A stretch of 41,639 nucleotides of DNA from Holophagaceae bacterium. Lineage in GTDB: Bacteria; Acidobacteriota; Holophagae; Holophagales; Holophagaceae. Below are positions 7,856-16,446 of the stretch, one piece after another. The notes beneath the pieces were generated by a model, which was given only the letters and a program-made list of their open reading frames with translations, was not told the origin of the DNA and ran no database searches. Where the stretch lies: NCBI GenBank assembly GCA_003165415.1, contig PLUC01000219.1, forward strand, positions 7,161-48,799, read 5' to 3'. A program made the position numbers and the translations under genes. Each line of letters starts with the position of its first letter. Position 1 is the first letter of the stretch.

Positions 7856-8560
7856 ATGCTACCCACCCTCTCCAGCCCCTCCCCCCTCCAGACCCGCTCC
7901 CTGCGGGAGCAGGTGTACGACTATCTGCGCGAGGAAATGAACCGCGGCCAGCTGCAGCCCGGCGCCTTCCTGGACCTCAACGCCATCGCCAACCGCCTGG
8001 GCATCAGCCGCACGCCCCTGCGCGAGGCGCTGCTGCAGCTGGAAACCCAGGGGTTCGTCACCGTCCTGCCGCGCCGGGGGTTCCGCCTGAACTCCCTATC
8101 CCTGGACGATATCCGCCACTACTACCAGATCATCGGCGCCCTGGAGGCGGCCACCCTGAAGGACTGCGGCGGCGCGCTCACCCCCGGCGACATCCAGCGG
8201 ATGCGGGCCCTGAACGCCGACATGGCCGCCGCGGTGGCCGACGGCGACTTCAACCGCTACTACGACCTGAATCTGGCCTTCCATGAGGTCTACCTGGGCC
8301 TGAGCGACAACAGGGCCGCCCTCGCCCTGGTCCGCTCCCTGAAGCAGCGGCTCTATGACTGGCCGCGCCGGGCGGGCTTCGTCAAGAGCTGGGAGGAGCA
8401 CTCCATCGCCGTGGAGCACGCGCGGTTCCTGGACCTGCTGGAGCGCGGGGCCCTGCGGGAGGCGGCCGCGTTCCTGGAGGACGTGCACTGGTCCTTCGAG
8501 GTGCAGAAGGACTTCATCCACGCCTACTACTGCGCCAGCCAGTCCCGGGGGCTGGAATGA
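7856..8560 (+). CDS. GntR family transcriptional regulator (FCD domain)
   Basis: A 234-residue regulator: the N-terminal winged helix (about 15-80, with LGISRTPLREALLQLE as recognition helix) is followed by an all-helical FCD ligand-binding domain (about 95-220) that usually binds a small organic acid, often with a metal. It is the first gene of a tight unit with the activase (ATGA overlap) and glycyl radical enzyme, so it most likely controls them. The start is fixed: an in-frame TGA lies at 7838-7840 and no other start codon follows before the HTH. There is no ribosome site before the ATG, so the mRNA is probably leaderless. Confidence 0.92.
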   Translation: MLPTLSSPSPLQTRSLREQVYDYLREEMNRGQLQPGAFLDLNAIANRLGISRTPLREALLQLETQGFVTVLPRRGFRLNSLSLDDIRHYYQIIGALEAATLKDCGGALTPGDIQRMRALNADMAAAVADGDFNRYYDLNLAFHEVYLGLSDNRAALALVRSLKQRLYDWPRRAGFVKSWEEHSIAVEHARFLDLLERGALREAAAFLEDVHWSFEVQKDFIHAYYCASQSRGLE

Positions 8561-9429
8561 GTAAGGGTTCGGTCTTCAACATCCAGCGCTTCTCCCTCCA
8601 GGATGGCCCCGGACTGCGGAGCACCGTGTTCATGAAGGGCTGCCCGCTGTCCTGCCTCTGGTGCCACAACCCGGAGAGCCAGGCGCCCGAGGCGGCCATC
8701 GTGCGCATGGAGAACCGCTGTATGGCCTGCGGCCACTGCGGCGAGGAGGAGCTGGCGGGGCGCGGCCGGGTCCCGGGCGACGCCGACCTGGAGGCCTGCC
8801 CCACCGGCGCCCTGCAGCGGGTCGGGGAGGAGCTGGAGCCGGCGGCGCTGGTGCAGCGGCTGCTCCGGGACCGGGTCTTCTTCGACCAGTCCGGCGGCGG
8901 GGTGACCTTTTCCGGCGGAGAGCCGCTCCTGCAGGCGCCCTTCCTCACGGAGACCCTGGGCCGCCTGCGGGCCGAAGACGTGCACACCGCCCTGGACACC
9001 TGCGGGTTCTCCCCCTGGGAGGCGCTCCGGGAGGCGGCGGGCCTGACCTCACTGGTGCTCTACGACCTCAAGCTGATGGACGACGCCCGCCACCGGGCGG
9101 CCACCGGCCAGTCCAACCGGATCATCCTGGACAACCTCAAGGCCCTTTCCGGGCTCCATCGGAACATCTGGGTCCGGGTGCCGATCATCCCCGGCATCAA
9201 CGACGACGAGACCAACCTGGAGGCCACGGCCCGGTTCCTGGCGCCCCTGGCGGGGATCCGCCAGGTGGACCTGCTGCCCTACCACCGCACCGGCGAGGCC
9301 AAGTTTGCCCGCATGGGCCGGACCTATGCCCTGCCCGGGCTGCAGCCCCCCACAACGCAACGACTGGAGGCCCTGGCGGCGATCTTCCGCGCCCGGGGAC
9401 TCACCACCACCCTTGGAGGCCACCCATGA
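8557..9429 (+). CDS. Glycyl-radical enzyme activating enzyme (HypD activase)
   Basis: A 290-residue radical SAM enzyme that would install the glycyl radical on the next gene's product. The SAM-binding cluster motif is C29-x3-C33-x2-C36 in GCPLSCLWC. The following insert holds C55, C58, C61 and C81, enough for only one auxiliary 4Fe-4S cluster where many activases of this class have two. SGGEPLLQ is the glycine-rich SAM motif and YDLKLMD a typical core segment. Its ATG overlaps the GntR stop, and its stop overlaps the start of the glycyl radical enzyme. The name hypE has been used for such activases, but it clashes with the hydrogenase maturation gene of that name. Confidence 0.93.
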   Translation: MSKGSVFNIQRFSLQDGPGLRSTVFMKGCPLSCLWCHNPESQAPEAAIVRMENRCMACGHCGEEELAGRGRVPGDADLEACPTGALQRVGEELEPAALVQRLLRDRVFFDQSGGGVTFSGGEPLLQAPFLTETLGRLRAEDVHTALDTCGFSPWEALREAAGLTSLVLYDLKLMDDARHRAATGQSNRIILDNLKALSGLHRNIWVRVPIIPGINDDETNLEATARFLAPLAGIRQVDLLPYHRTGEAKFARMGRTYALPGLQPPTTQRLEALAAIFRARGLTTTLGGHP

Positions 9430-11783
9430 GTGAGCGCACGGAACGACTTCGCCGGGACAGCCTGGCGGCGACGCCCTGCATCACCGGCGAGCGGGCGGAA
9501 ATCGTCACCCGCTTCTACCGGGAGAACTTCGGCAAGTTCAGCATGCCGGTGCTCCGGGCCAAGAACTTCCGCGCCATCGTCGAGCAGAAGGAACTCTGGC
9601 TGGGGGAGGACGAACTGATCGTCGGCGAGCGGGGCCCCAGGCCCAAGGCGGTGCCGACCTTCCCGGAGCTCACCTGCCACAGCGCTGAGGATCTGCGCAT
9701 CCTGGACTCCCGCAAGCTGACCCAGTACCGGGTGGAGCCTTCGGTGATCGAGCTCTACCAGCGGGAGGTCATCCCCTACTGGACCGGCCGCTCCATGCGC
9801 GAGCAGATGTTCGCGCAGCTGCCCCAGGAGTGGATCGACGCCTACGAGGCCGGCTGCTACACCGAGTTCATGGAACAGCGCGCCCCGGGCCACACGGTGG
9901 CCGACGGCAAGCTGTACCGCAAGGGCATGCTGGACTTCCAGGGGGACATCGCCGCGGCCATGGCCGCCCTGGATTTCGAACGGGATCCCGAGGCCCTGGA
10001 CAAGCGCGAGGAGCTGCAGGGCATGGCCATCTCCTGCGACGCCGTCATGCGCTGGGCCCAGCGCTACGCCGAGCTGGCCGAGTCCCAGGCGGTGGTTGCC
10101 GACCCCGCACGCCGACGCGAGCTGCTGAAGATCGCCGACGTCTGCCGCCGGGTCCCGGCCCAGGCGCCCAGGGACTTCCAGGAGGCCCTGCAGTACTACT
10201 GGTTCTGCCACCTCAGCGTCATCACCGAGCTGAACGGCTGGGACGCCTTCAGCCCCGGGCACCTGGACCAGCACCTCTGGCCCTTCTACCAGCGGGGGCT
10301 GGCCGATGGCAGCCTCACCCGGGAGCAAGCCAAAGAACTGCTGCAGTGCTTCTTCATCAAGTTCAACAACCACACGGCCCCGGCCAAGCAGGGGGTGACC
10401 GCCGCCGAAAGCGGCACCCTCACCGACTTCGCCAACCTCAACCTGGCCGGCCTGCTGCGCGACGGCTCCGACGGTTCCAACGAGCTCACCCACCTGCTGC
10501 TGGAGATCATCGAGGAGATGCACCTGCTGCAGCCCAGCAGCAATATGCAGATCTCGCGCAAGACCCCCGACGCCGTGCTGAAGCACGGGCTGAAGGTGAT
10601 CCGCCGCGGCTACGGCTTCCCCTCCCTGTTCAACGCCGACTCGGTGGTGGAGGAGCAGCTGCGCCAGGGCAAGACCCTGGAGGACGCCCGGGAGGGCGGC
10701 TGCTCGGGCTGCGTGGAGGTGGGCGCCTTCGGCAAGGAGGCCTACATCCTCACCGGCTACTTCAACCTGATGAAGATGCTGGAACTGGCCCTGCACGACG
10801 GGGTCGACCCGCGCACCGGCAGGCGGATCGGCGCCAGCACCGGCGATCCGGCCGAATTCAAGAGCCACGACGACCTGTTCGCCGCCTTCGAGGCCCAGAC
10901 CCGGCACATCCTGGACATCAAGATCCGCGGCAACCAGCTCATCGAGCGGCTCTACGCCACCCGCATGCCGCACACCTTCCTGTCGGTCATCACCGACGAC
11001 TGCATCAGTAAGGGCAAGGACTACAACGCCGGCGGCGCCCGCTACAACAACAGCTTCATCCAGGCCGTGGGCATCGGCAGCGTCACCGACAGCCTGTCGG
11101 CGCTCAGGTCGGTCGTGTTCGACAGCGGCGAGCTGTCCCTGCCCCGGTTCATCCAGGTCCTGGACGGGGATTTCCAGGGGATGGAGTTGCTGCGCCAGCG
11201 GCTGCTGAACAAGACCCACAAGTACGGCAACGACGACGACTACGCCGACGCGCAGATGACCCGCACCTTCGCCATGCTGTTCGCGGCCATCGACGGCCGC
11301 CCCAACACCAAGGGCGGGGCCTACCGGGTGGAGATGCTGCCCACCACTTGCCACGTCTACTTCGGCGAAGTCTGCTTCGCCTCCGCCGACGGCCGGCACC
11401 GGGGCCTGCCCCTGTCCGAGGGCATCAGCCCGGTGCAGGGCGCCGACCGCCAGGGCCCCACCGCCGTGCTCAAGTCCGCCAGCAAGATGGACCACGTGAA
11501 GACCGGCGGCACCCTGCTGAACATGAAGTTCTCCCCCAGCCTCCTGGAGGGCGAAGCCGGCATCAACAACCTGCACAGCCTCGTGCGCTCCTACTTCAAG
11601 CTGGACGGCCACCACATGCAGTTCAACGTGGTGGGCGCCGAGAAGCTGAGGGAGGCCCAGGCCAGGCCCGAGCAGTTCCGGGACCTGATCGTGCGGGTGG
11701 CGGGCTACAGCGACTACTTCTGCGACCTGTCACCGGCGCTGCAGGAGGAGATCATCCAGCGGACGGAGCACGCGGAGTTCTGA
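9426..11783 (+). CDS. hypD: Glycyl radical enzyme, trans-4-hydroxy-L-proline dehydratase type
   Basis: A 785-residue glycyl radical enzyme, predicted to dehydrate trans-4-hydroxy-L-proline to 1-pyrroline-5-carboxylate. The radical Gly is G760 in RVAGYSDYF and the thiyl Cys is C429 in GCSGCVEVGAFGKEAY. Residues recalled for the characterised Clostridioides difficile HypD align with a constant shift of four to five: F148, H156, D273, S329, D334, F335, C429, E431, Y445 and G760. GCVEVG instead of GCVEP argues against glycerol, propanediol or choline lyase activity. The late segments KYGNDDDYAD and MLPTTCHVYFGE are HypD-like. GGAGG precedes the ATG. A pyrroline-carboxylate reductase is not in the window. 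Confidence 0.9.
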   Translation: MSERTERLRRDSLAATPCITGERAEIVTRFYRENFGKFSMPVLRAKNFRAIVEQKELWLGEDELIVGERGPRPKAVPTFPELTCHSAEDLRILDSRKLTQYRVEPSVIELYQREVIPYWTGRSMREQMFAQLPQEWIDAYEAGCYTEFMEQRAPGHTVADGKLYRKGMLDFQGDIAAAMAALDFERDPEALDKREELQGMAISCDAVMRWAQRYAELAESQAVVADPARRRELLKIADVCRRVPAQAPRDFQEALQYYWFCHLSVITELNGWDAFSPGHLDQHLWPFYQRGLADGSLTREQAKELLQCFFIKFNNHTAPAKQGVTAAESGTLTDFANLNLAGLLRDGSDGSNELTHLLLEIIEEMHLLQPSSNMQISRKTPDAVLKHGLKVIRRGYGFPSLFNADSVVEEQLRQGKTLEDAREGGCSGCVEVGAFGKEAYILTGYFNLMKMLELALHDGVDPRTGRRIGASTGDPAEFKSHDDLFAAFEAQTRHILDIKIRGNQLIERLYATRMPHTFLSVITDDCISKGKDYNAGGARYNNSFIQAVGIGSVTDSLSALRSVVFDSGELSLPRFIQVLDGDFQGMELLRQRLLNKTHKYGNDDDYADAQMTRTFAMLFAAIDGRPNTKGGAYRVEMLPTTCHVYFGEVCFASADGRHRGLPLSEGISPVQGADRQGPTAVLKSASKMDHVKTGGTLLNMKFSPSLLEGEAGINNLHSLVRSYFKLDGHHMQFNVVGAEKLREAQARPEQFRDLIVRVAGYSDYFCDLSPALQEEIIQRTEHAEF

Positions 11784-11786
11784 CGG

Positions 11787-11906
11787 CTACGGCGCTTTGA
11801 TCTCGGCCTTCAGGGCGAGGGCCGGGGCTGGCGGCTTGATCTTGATGGAGAGCTTGGCCAGCGCTTCACCGATGGGGATGAAGAAGTTCATGTTCCCGCC
11901 TGTCAC
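11787..11906 (-). pseudogene. Probable C-terminal remnant of a trypsin-like protease gene
   Basis: A 39-codon minus-strand frame (GTG 11906, or ATG 11891) carries NMNFFIPIGEALAKLSI, which resembles the end of trypsin-like/DegP-type protease domains, where a substrate-pocket strand reads roughly GxNxxFAIPI. A stop (TAA) lies in frame just upstream, and none of the catalytic domain is present. I read it as a leftover of a deleted gene between two convergent genes. It could also be an independent small protein; the family match is by eye and weak. Confidence 0.35.
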
Positions 11907-11968
11907 GGACCGCCCTTAACAGCAATCCAGGATCTCCGAAACCTTGGTGTGCCAACCATTCCGGGCTA

Positions 11969-14566
11969 TCAGTAGCGCACTTCCACCACCCTGCCCCGGG
12001 ACACAGGCCCAGCCGGTAGGTCCACCTCCAACACATCCGCATCCAGAGCCGGCCCCTTCAACTGGAATGGCGTGGCTGCCAGACCCCTTGGCACCAGCCG
12101 CCATCTGGCCGCCTCGCGACCATCCACCCACACCCCCTGGATCTTCCCCATCTCCGGAATCACGTGCAGGCGGAGGGACCAGGCCCTGGCCTGGGGCGCG
12201 CCGGGAAAGCTTCCGGCGGCCTCGCCGATCCGCACCGTCATCCTGCGCCCCTCCATCCGCGTCCGCAGCGGGGTCCGCCGGCACTGCCCGGCCCGGTAGC
12301 CGTTGGAAATCCCATCATCTTCGTAGAGCTCCGCCTCGGCCGCCACCGCCGGATGCGGATAGACGTCCAGGGTGAGCGGATCCCAGGGCTTCTCCCCGGT
12401 GTGCTGCATGTCCGGGGCCAGCGGGAACAGGCTGCCGGCGCGCAGGAACATGGGGATCTCCGTGGCCGCGGCCGCCACCTCCAGGCGGCGGGGGCCCTGG
12501 ATCCGCTCCCCGGTCCAGGCGTTGATCCACACCCCTTCCGGCAGCCACACCTGGCGCCGGGCCGGCCGGGACGGCAGCTCCATGGGCCGGAAGAACAGCT
12601 GGCAGGCGGCGTCCCCTTCGCCGTGCCGCAGTTCCACCTTCAGGTCGTGGGTCCGGCCGGGCTCCAGGGTCACCTGGTCCAGCCCAAGGTTGCGGGCGGC
12701 GGGGATCCACTGGTCCACCACCATCCGCCCGTCCAGCCACAGGCGGCCGCCCTCCTCCATGCGGATGCCCAGTTGCGCGGGGCGGTCGGGGGTGACCGTC
12801 CCGGTCCAGCGGGCGGAGAAGTGCTCCAGGGGGATCCCCGGAGCGGGCGGGGTGTCGCTCCAGTTGTCGTCCACCATGGGTTCCCGACCGGTGGCCCCGG
12901 GCGGCCCCAGCAGGTTCTCGTTGGGGAACAGGTCCAGGACCAGGCCGGGCTGGCCGCCGGCGGTCTTCAGCCACCCGGCCGGCACCGGCCGCAGGCAGGG
13001 CTCTCCGTCGGTGATGGGCGCCACCAGGAGGCCGTCGCCCAGCAGGTACTGGTCGCTGGCCGCCGCTTCCGGGTGCCCCGGATACGCCAGGTCCAGGCGC
13101 CGCAGCAGCGGCTCGCCGGTATCGAAATTGCGCCGGGCCGCGGCGTAGAGGTGCGGCAGGAGGCGGTAGCGCATGCGCAGGCAGTCCCGGGCGGCGGCCT
13201 CCACCTGGCGGCCGAAGGCCCAGGGTTCCCGGACGAAATAGAGGCTGTTGGAGCAGTGCGGCCGCACCACCGCGGACAGGACGCCGAACTGGAAGGAGCG
13301 CAGGTACAGCTCGGGCGAAGGGATCCCCTCGTGGCCGCCCAGGTCCTCGCTGATGTAGGGCACCAGGGAATGGACCCCCACCTTCACGGCGTTCTCCACC
13401 CCCTCCCGCACCGAGCCCCAGCCCACCTGGGTGTCCCCGGTCCACTGGAACGGGAAGCGGTGGGCCGCCACATCCGACGGCCGGTTCAGGTGGCCGTTGT
13501 CCACCCCGTCCACGTTGGCCATGATCAGCGGCCGCCGGTCCGGGACCGCCTCCAGGGCGGTGTCGTGGTACACCTGCATGCCCCATGTCTCCTTGCGCAG
13601 CCCGGGCAGTGGCTCGGCCAGGCTCACCTCCCAGTTCCGGTCGAACCACCAGAAGTCCACGCCGAGCCTGAGCCACCGGCCCAGGTTGTCGAAGCGGAAT
13701 CGCATCTCGGCGGGATCCAGCGCCAGGTCGGCCACCGGCCTGGGGTGGTCGTTGAAGCCCACCCGGACCCCCAGGGCGTGGGCCTGCTCCAGGAACTCGG
13801 CCATGTCCGGGAACAGCTTCAGGTTCTCGTCGTAGCCGAAGCTGGCGCTCACCCGCCAGTCGGTGTCCACCATGAACACGTCCAGGGGCAGCTCCCGCTC
13901 CCGGTACTCCCGGATCAGCCCCAGCACGCCGCGGTCGGTGTAGGGGTAGAAGCGGCTGTGGAAGGCGCCGAACAGGTAAAGGGGCGGCAGCTCGGTGGGC
14001 CCGGTGAGCCGAAGCAGGTCGGCGCGCAGGCGGGCGTAGTCCCCGCCGGGCAGGAACACGTACAGGTCCGGGGCATCATTGCCCAGGTCCCAGCCGCTGG
14101 TGTCGGGGAAGGGCGCACCCGGCGGCGCCGGGGTGGCGCCCCAGGGCGGCGGGACGATGCGGGGGGCGTCGGCCACGGCCCAGACCAGGGGTTTCGACCC
14201 GGGCGCCGGCAGGGCGCGGGTGCTGGTGAGCAGGCCGTCCCAGGTGTAGAGAGTGGCCCCCCGGGCGTCCTCGATGCGCAGGCCCCGCAGGTCCCGGGCC
14301 CCGGCGGGCACCCGCACGCTCCAGGTCCCGGTGCGCAGCATCACCTCGCCGCCGGACTCGGTGCGCTGGAGGGGCGTCCCGGGCCAGGCCCGCTCCACCA
14401 CATGGAACGTGGACCGGTCCTCGAAACCCCGCGGCCCCTGTACCTCCAGCCGGACCAGGGTGGGGGAGAGGGCCTGGATCCGCAGGGGCCCGATCTCCAC
14501 GGAAGGAACGCTGCCCGCAAGCACAAAGACATTGGTAAAAAAAACAATAAAAAGCCAGAACTTCAA
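11969..14566 (-). CDS. Secreted GH31 family glycosidase with PA14-like insert
   Basis: About 865 residues. A signal peptide (FWLFIVFFTNVFVLAG) is followed by the GH31 N-terminal beta domain, a TIM barrel (about 200-480), a PA14-like domain (starting near DNWSDTPPAPGIPLEHFSA) and C-terminal beta domains. The nucleophile region is DFWWFDRNWE, where GH31 enzymes usually have WxDMNE; the acid/base region is FQWTGDTQVGWGSVR. The family covers alpha-glucosidases, xylosidases and galactosidases, and the altered nucleophile motif means the sugar cannot be named. The start is taken as TTG 14566, because GGAGGA lies four bases before it and it gives a compact signal peptide; ATG 14596 or 14626 are alternatives. 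It is divergent from murB. Confidence 0.87.
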   Translation of the reverse strand: MKFWLFIVFFTNVFVLAGSVPSVEIGPLRIQALSPTLVRLEVQGPRGFEDRSTFHVVERAWPGTPLQRTESGGEVMLRTGTWSVRVPAGARDLRGLRIEDARGATLYTWDGLLTSTRALPAPGSKPLVWAVADAPRIVPPPWGATPAPPGAPFPDTSGWDLGNDAPDLYVFLPGGDYARLRADLLRLTGPTELPPLYLFGAFHSRFYPYTDRGVLGLIREYRERELPLDVFMVDTDWRVSASFGYDENLKLFPDMAEFLEQAHALGVRVGFNDHPRPVADLALDPAEMRFRFDNLGRWLRLGVDFWWFDRNWEVSLAEPLPGLRKETWGMQVYHDTALEAVPDRRPLIMANVDGVDNGHLNRPSDVAAHRFPFQWTGDTQVGWGSVREGVENAVKVGVHSLVPYISEDLGGHEGIPSPELYLRSFQFGVLSAVVRPHCSNSLYFVREPWAFGRQVEAAARDCLRMRYRLLPHLYAAARRNFDTGEPLLRRLDLAYPGHPEAAASDQYLLGDGLLVAPITDGEPCLRPVPAGWLKTAGGQPGLVLDLFPNENLLGPPGATGREPMVDDNWSDTPPAPGIPLEHFSARWTGTVTPDRPAQLGIRMEEGGRLWLDGRMVVDQWIPAARNLGLDQVTLEPGRTHDLKVELRHGEGDAACQLFFRPMELPSRPARRQVWLPEGVWINAWTGERIQGPRRLEVAAAATEIPMFLRAGSLFPLAPDMQHTGEKPWDPLTLDVYPHPAVAAEAELYEDDGISNGYRAGQCRRTPLRTRMEGRRMTVRIGEAAGSFPGAPQARAWSLRLHVIPEMGKIQGVWVDGREAARWRLVPRGLAATPFQLKGPALDADVLEVDLPAGPVSRGRVVEVRY

Positions 14567-14658
14567 AAGATCCTCCGGAACGACCGTGCCGGTCATATTA
14601 CCCAGGGAAGAAGCGTGGCGAACCATGATGTTCCGGTCCGGTCCGCCATAATGGGGAT

Positions 14659-15561
14659 ATGCCGTTCCCCTTGCCGGACGCCCTGGCGTCCATCCCCCAC
14701 CGCCGCGACGTGCCCTTCGCCAGGCTCACCACCCTGGGCGTGGGCGGGATCTGCCGCTGGCTGTTCGAGCCGGTTTCCGTTGCCCAGGCCCAGGCCTTCG
14801 TGCGCGCCTGCGCCCGGGAGGGGCTGGCATGGCGCATGCTGGGCGGCGGCAGCAACCTGGTGGTCCTGGGCGACGTGGATCTGGCCTTGCGCCTGCGCTT
14901 CCCGGAAGAGCCCCGGCGCGCGGGGCTGGAGCTGGAGGCGCCCGCCAGCTTCGGCCACATCAAGCTCAGCCTGGCCGCGGCGGATCTGGGCCTCGCCGGC
15001 CTGGAGTACGCCTCGGGCATCCCCGGCTCGGTGGGCGGCGCCATGCACATGAACGCCGGGGCCTACGGCCGGGAACTGGTGGACGTCCTGGCCCGCTACC
15101 AGTTCCTCACGGCCGAAGGCGAACTGGTGGAGAAGGCGCCGGAGCCCGGGGAGTTCCGCTACCGCTGGAGCGTGCTGGGCGGCGGCCGGGTGGCGCTGGG
15201 GCTCACCGTGCGCCTGGCGGAGGGGGATCCGGACCGCATCCGCGCCCTGGTGGAGGACTACCGGCGCCGGCGCGGCACCAGCCAGCCCCTGCACAAGCGC
15301 AACGCCGGCTGCATCTTCAAGAACCCGCCGGGGCAGAGCGCCGGCCGGCTCATCGACCAGGCCGGGCTCAAGGGGCTGCGGGTGGGGGACGCGGAAGTGA
15401 GCCCGGACCACGGCAACTTCCTGGTCAACCACGGCGCCGCCACCGCCGCCCAGTTCGCCGAGCTGATGGCGCTGGTGCGGACCCGGGTGCGGGAAGCCCA
15501 CGGCGTGGAACTGGAACCGGAAGTGGAGATCTGGGCTGCCACTGACATGATAACTCGCTAA
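14659..15561 (+). CDS. murB: UDP-N-acetylenolpyruvoylglucosamine reductase
   Basis: FAD enzyme that reduces UDP-GlcNAc-enolpyruvate to UDP-MurNAc in peptidoglycan precursor synthesis. The FAD-binding domain shows LGGGSNLVV (61-69) and ASGIPGSVGGAMHMNAGAYG (118-137). The catalytic segment NAGCIFKNPPG has Cys at 218 where the E. coli enzyme has Ser; Cys occurs here in other MurB proteins and can serve as proton donor. Length 300 fits the short type II form. A GGGGAT ribosome site precedes ATG 14659. It is followed by ftsQ after 12 bases; ddl, often found between murB and ftsQ, is absent. Confidence 0.96.
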   Translation: MPFPLPDALASIPHRRDVPFARLTTLGVGGICRWLFEPVSVAQAQAFVRACAREGLAWRMLGGGSNLVVLGDVDLALRLRFPEEPRRAGLELEAPASFGHIKLSLAAADLGLAGLEYASGIPGSVGGAMHMNAGAYGRELVDVLARYQFLTAEGELVEKAPEPGEFRYRWSVLGGGRVALGLTVRLAEGDPDRIRALVEDYRRRRGTSQPLHKRNAGCIFKNPPGQSAGRLIDQAGLKGLRVGDAEVSPDHGNFLVNHGAATAAQFAELMALVRTRVREAHGVELEPEVEIWAATDMITR

Positions 15562-15573
15562 TCTGGTTTTCCC

Positions 15574-16368
15574 ATGGCCATGCAAACCCGCAGCCGTCCC
15601 CGCCGCCCCTGGCTACCCTGGGCCAGGGTGGCCCTGGTCGGGCTGCTGGTGAGCGGCGCCGGCTACGGCGCGCTGGAGCTGGGCCACCGCTACCTGGGCC
15701 TGCAGAAGCTGATCATCGAGCAGGTCACCATCACCGGCTGCCGGGGCCAGCGCCTGGCCCAGGCCCAGGCCATCGCCGACCGGCTCTGCCTGGGCAAGCC
15801 GCTGTTCTGGTTCGACGCCGAAAGGCTGCGCACGACCATGGAGACCCAGCGCTGGGTCAAGGACCTCATGATCCGGCGCGACCCGCCGGACCGGCTGAGC
15901 CTGGTGGTGGAGGAGCGCAAGCCCGTGCTCTGGCTGGCCCGGCCCCAGGGGGTGTTCCTGGTCTCGGACGACGGCATCGTGCTCGATCGCCTCAATCAAG
16001 TGGATTTAATCCCCATTCCGGTGGTCGCCGATCCGAAAAGCCAGGAGAACGTCCCCATGGTCCAGCTCATCCGGGCTGCCACTAGCCTCCGTAACAAACA
16101 GAAGGAATTTTACGACCGCCTCACCGAGTTGCGCTGGAGCGAAAAGGGGCCGGTGGCGTACCTGGAAGGGCTTGAGGCGCCCATCTACCTGTCCCGGGAG
16201 GATGCGACCAAGAATATCCCCAATTTTCAGATGCTGTTCCTGAATGAATTGTCCAAGCGCCCCGACATCGCCCGCCTGCGCTATGTGGACCTGCGCTGGG
16301 ACGAGGAAATCGCGGTGGGCGAGCCGCTGGCGACGCAACCTCCCAGGGCTCAGGCAGAACCGCGCTAG
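15574..16368 (+). CDS. ftsQ: Cell division protein FtsQ
   Basis: A bitopic inner-membrane protein that links early and late divisome proteins. A basic, Pro-rich cytoplasmic start (about 1-16) leads to one membrane helix (about 17-35), then a POTRA domain (about 45-115) and a beta domain (about 120-245). The segment after the POTRA domain, VVEERKPVLWLARPQGVFLVSDDG, is cited here only as starting near residue 109 and is typical of FtsQ (read as P-x-A-x followed by a hydrophobic strand and D-x-x-G). Length (264) is normal. It lies between murB and ftsA, the expected order. The 5' part of the gene is very GC-rich and the middle is visibly less so. Confidence 0.9.
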   Translation: MAMQTRSRPRRPWLPWARVALVGLLVSGAGYGALELGHRYLGLQKLIIEQVTITGCRGQRLAQAQAIADRLCLGKPLFWFDAERLRTTMETQRWVKDLMIRRDPPDRLSLVVEERKPVLWLARPQGVFLVSDDGIVLDRLNQVDLIPIPVVADPKSQENVPMVQLIRAATSLRNKQKEFYDRLTELRWSEKGPVAYLEGLEAPIYLSREDATKNIPNFQMLFLNELSKRPDIARLRYVDLRWDEEIAVGEPLATQPPRAQAEPR

Positions 16369-16446
16369 GGCCATTTTCCTCATTTTCAATTCTGAAATTC
16401 CGCGCCGGAAGCGGTTATGATTGGCACCAAGGAAACAGGAATACTC

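Noticed and set aside
9426-11783. Choline trimethylamine-lyase, glycerol or propanediol dehydratase, or pyruvate formate-lyase
   Set aside because: The thiyl motif is GCVEVG rather than GCVEP, there is no adjacent Cys pair as in pyruvate formate-lyase, and the pocket residues follow HypD.
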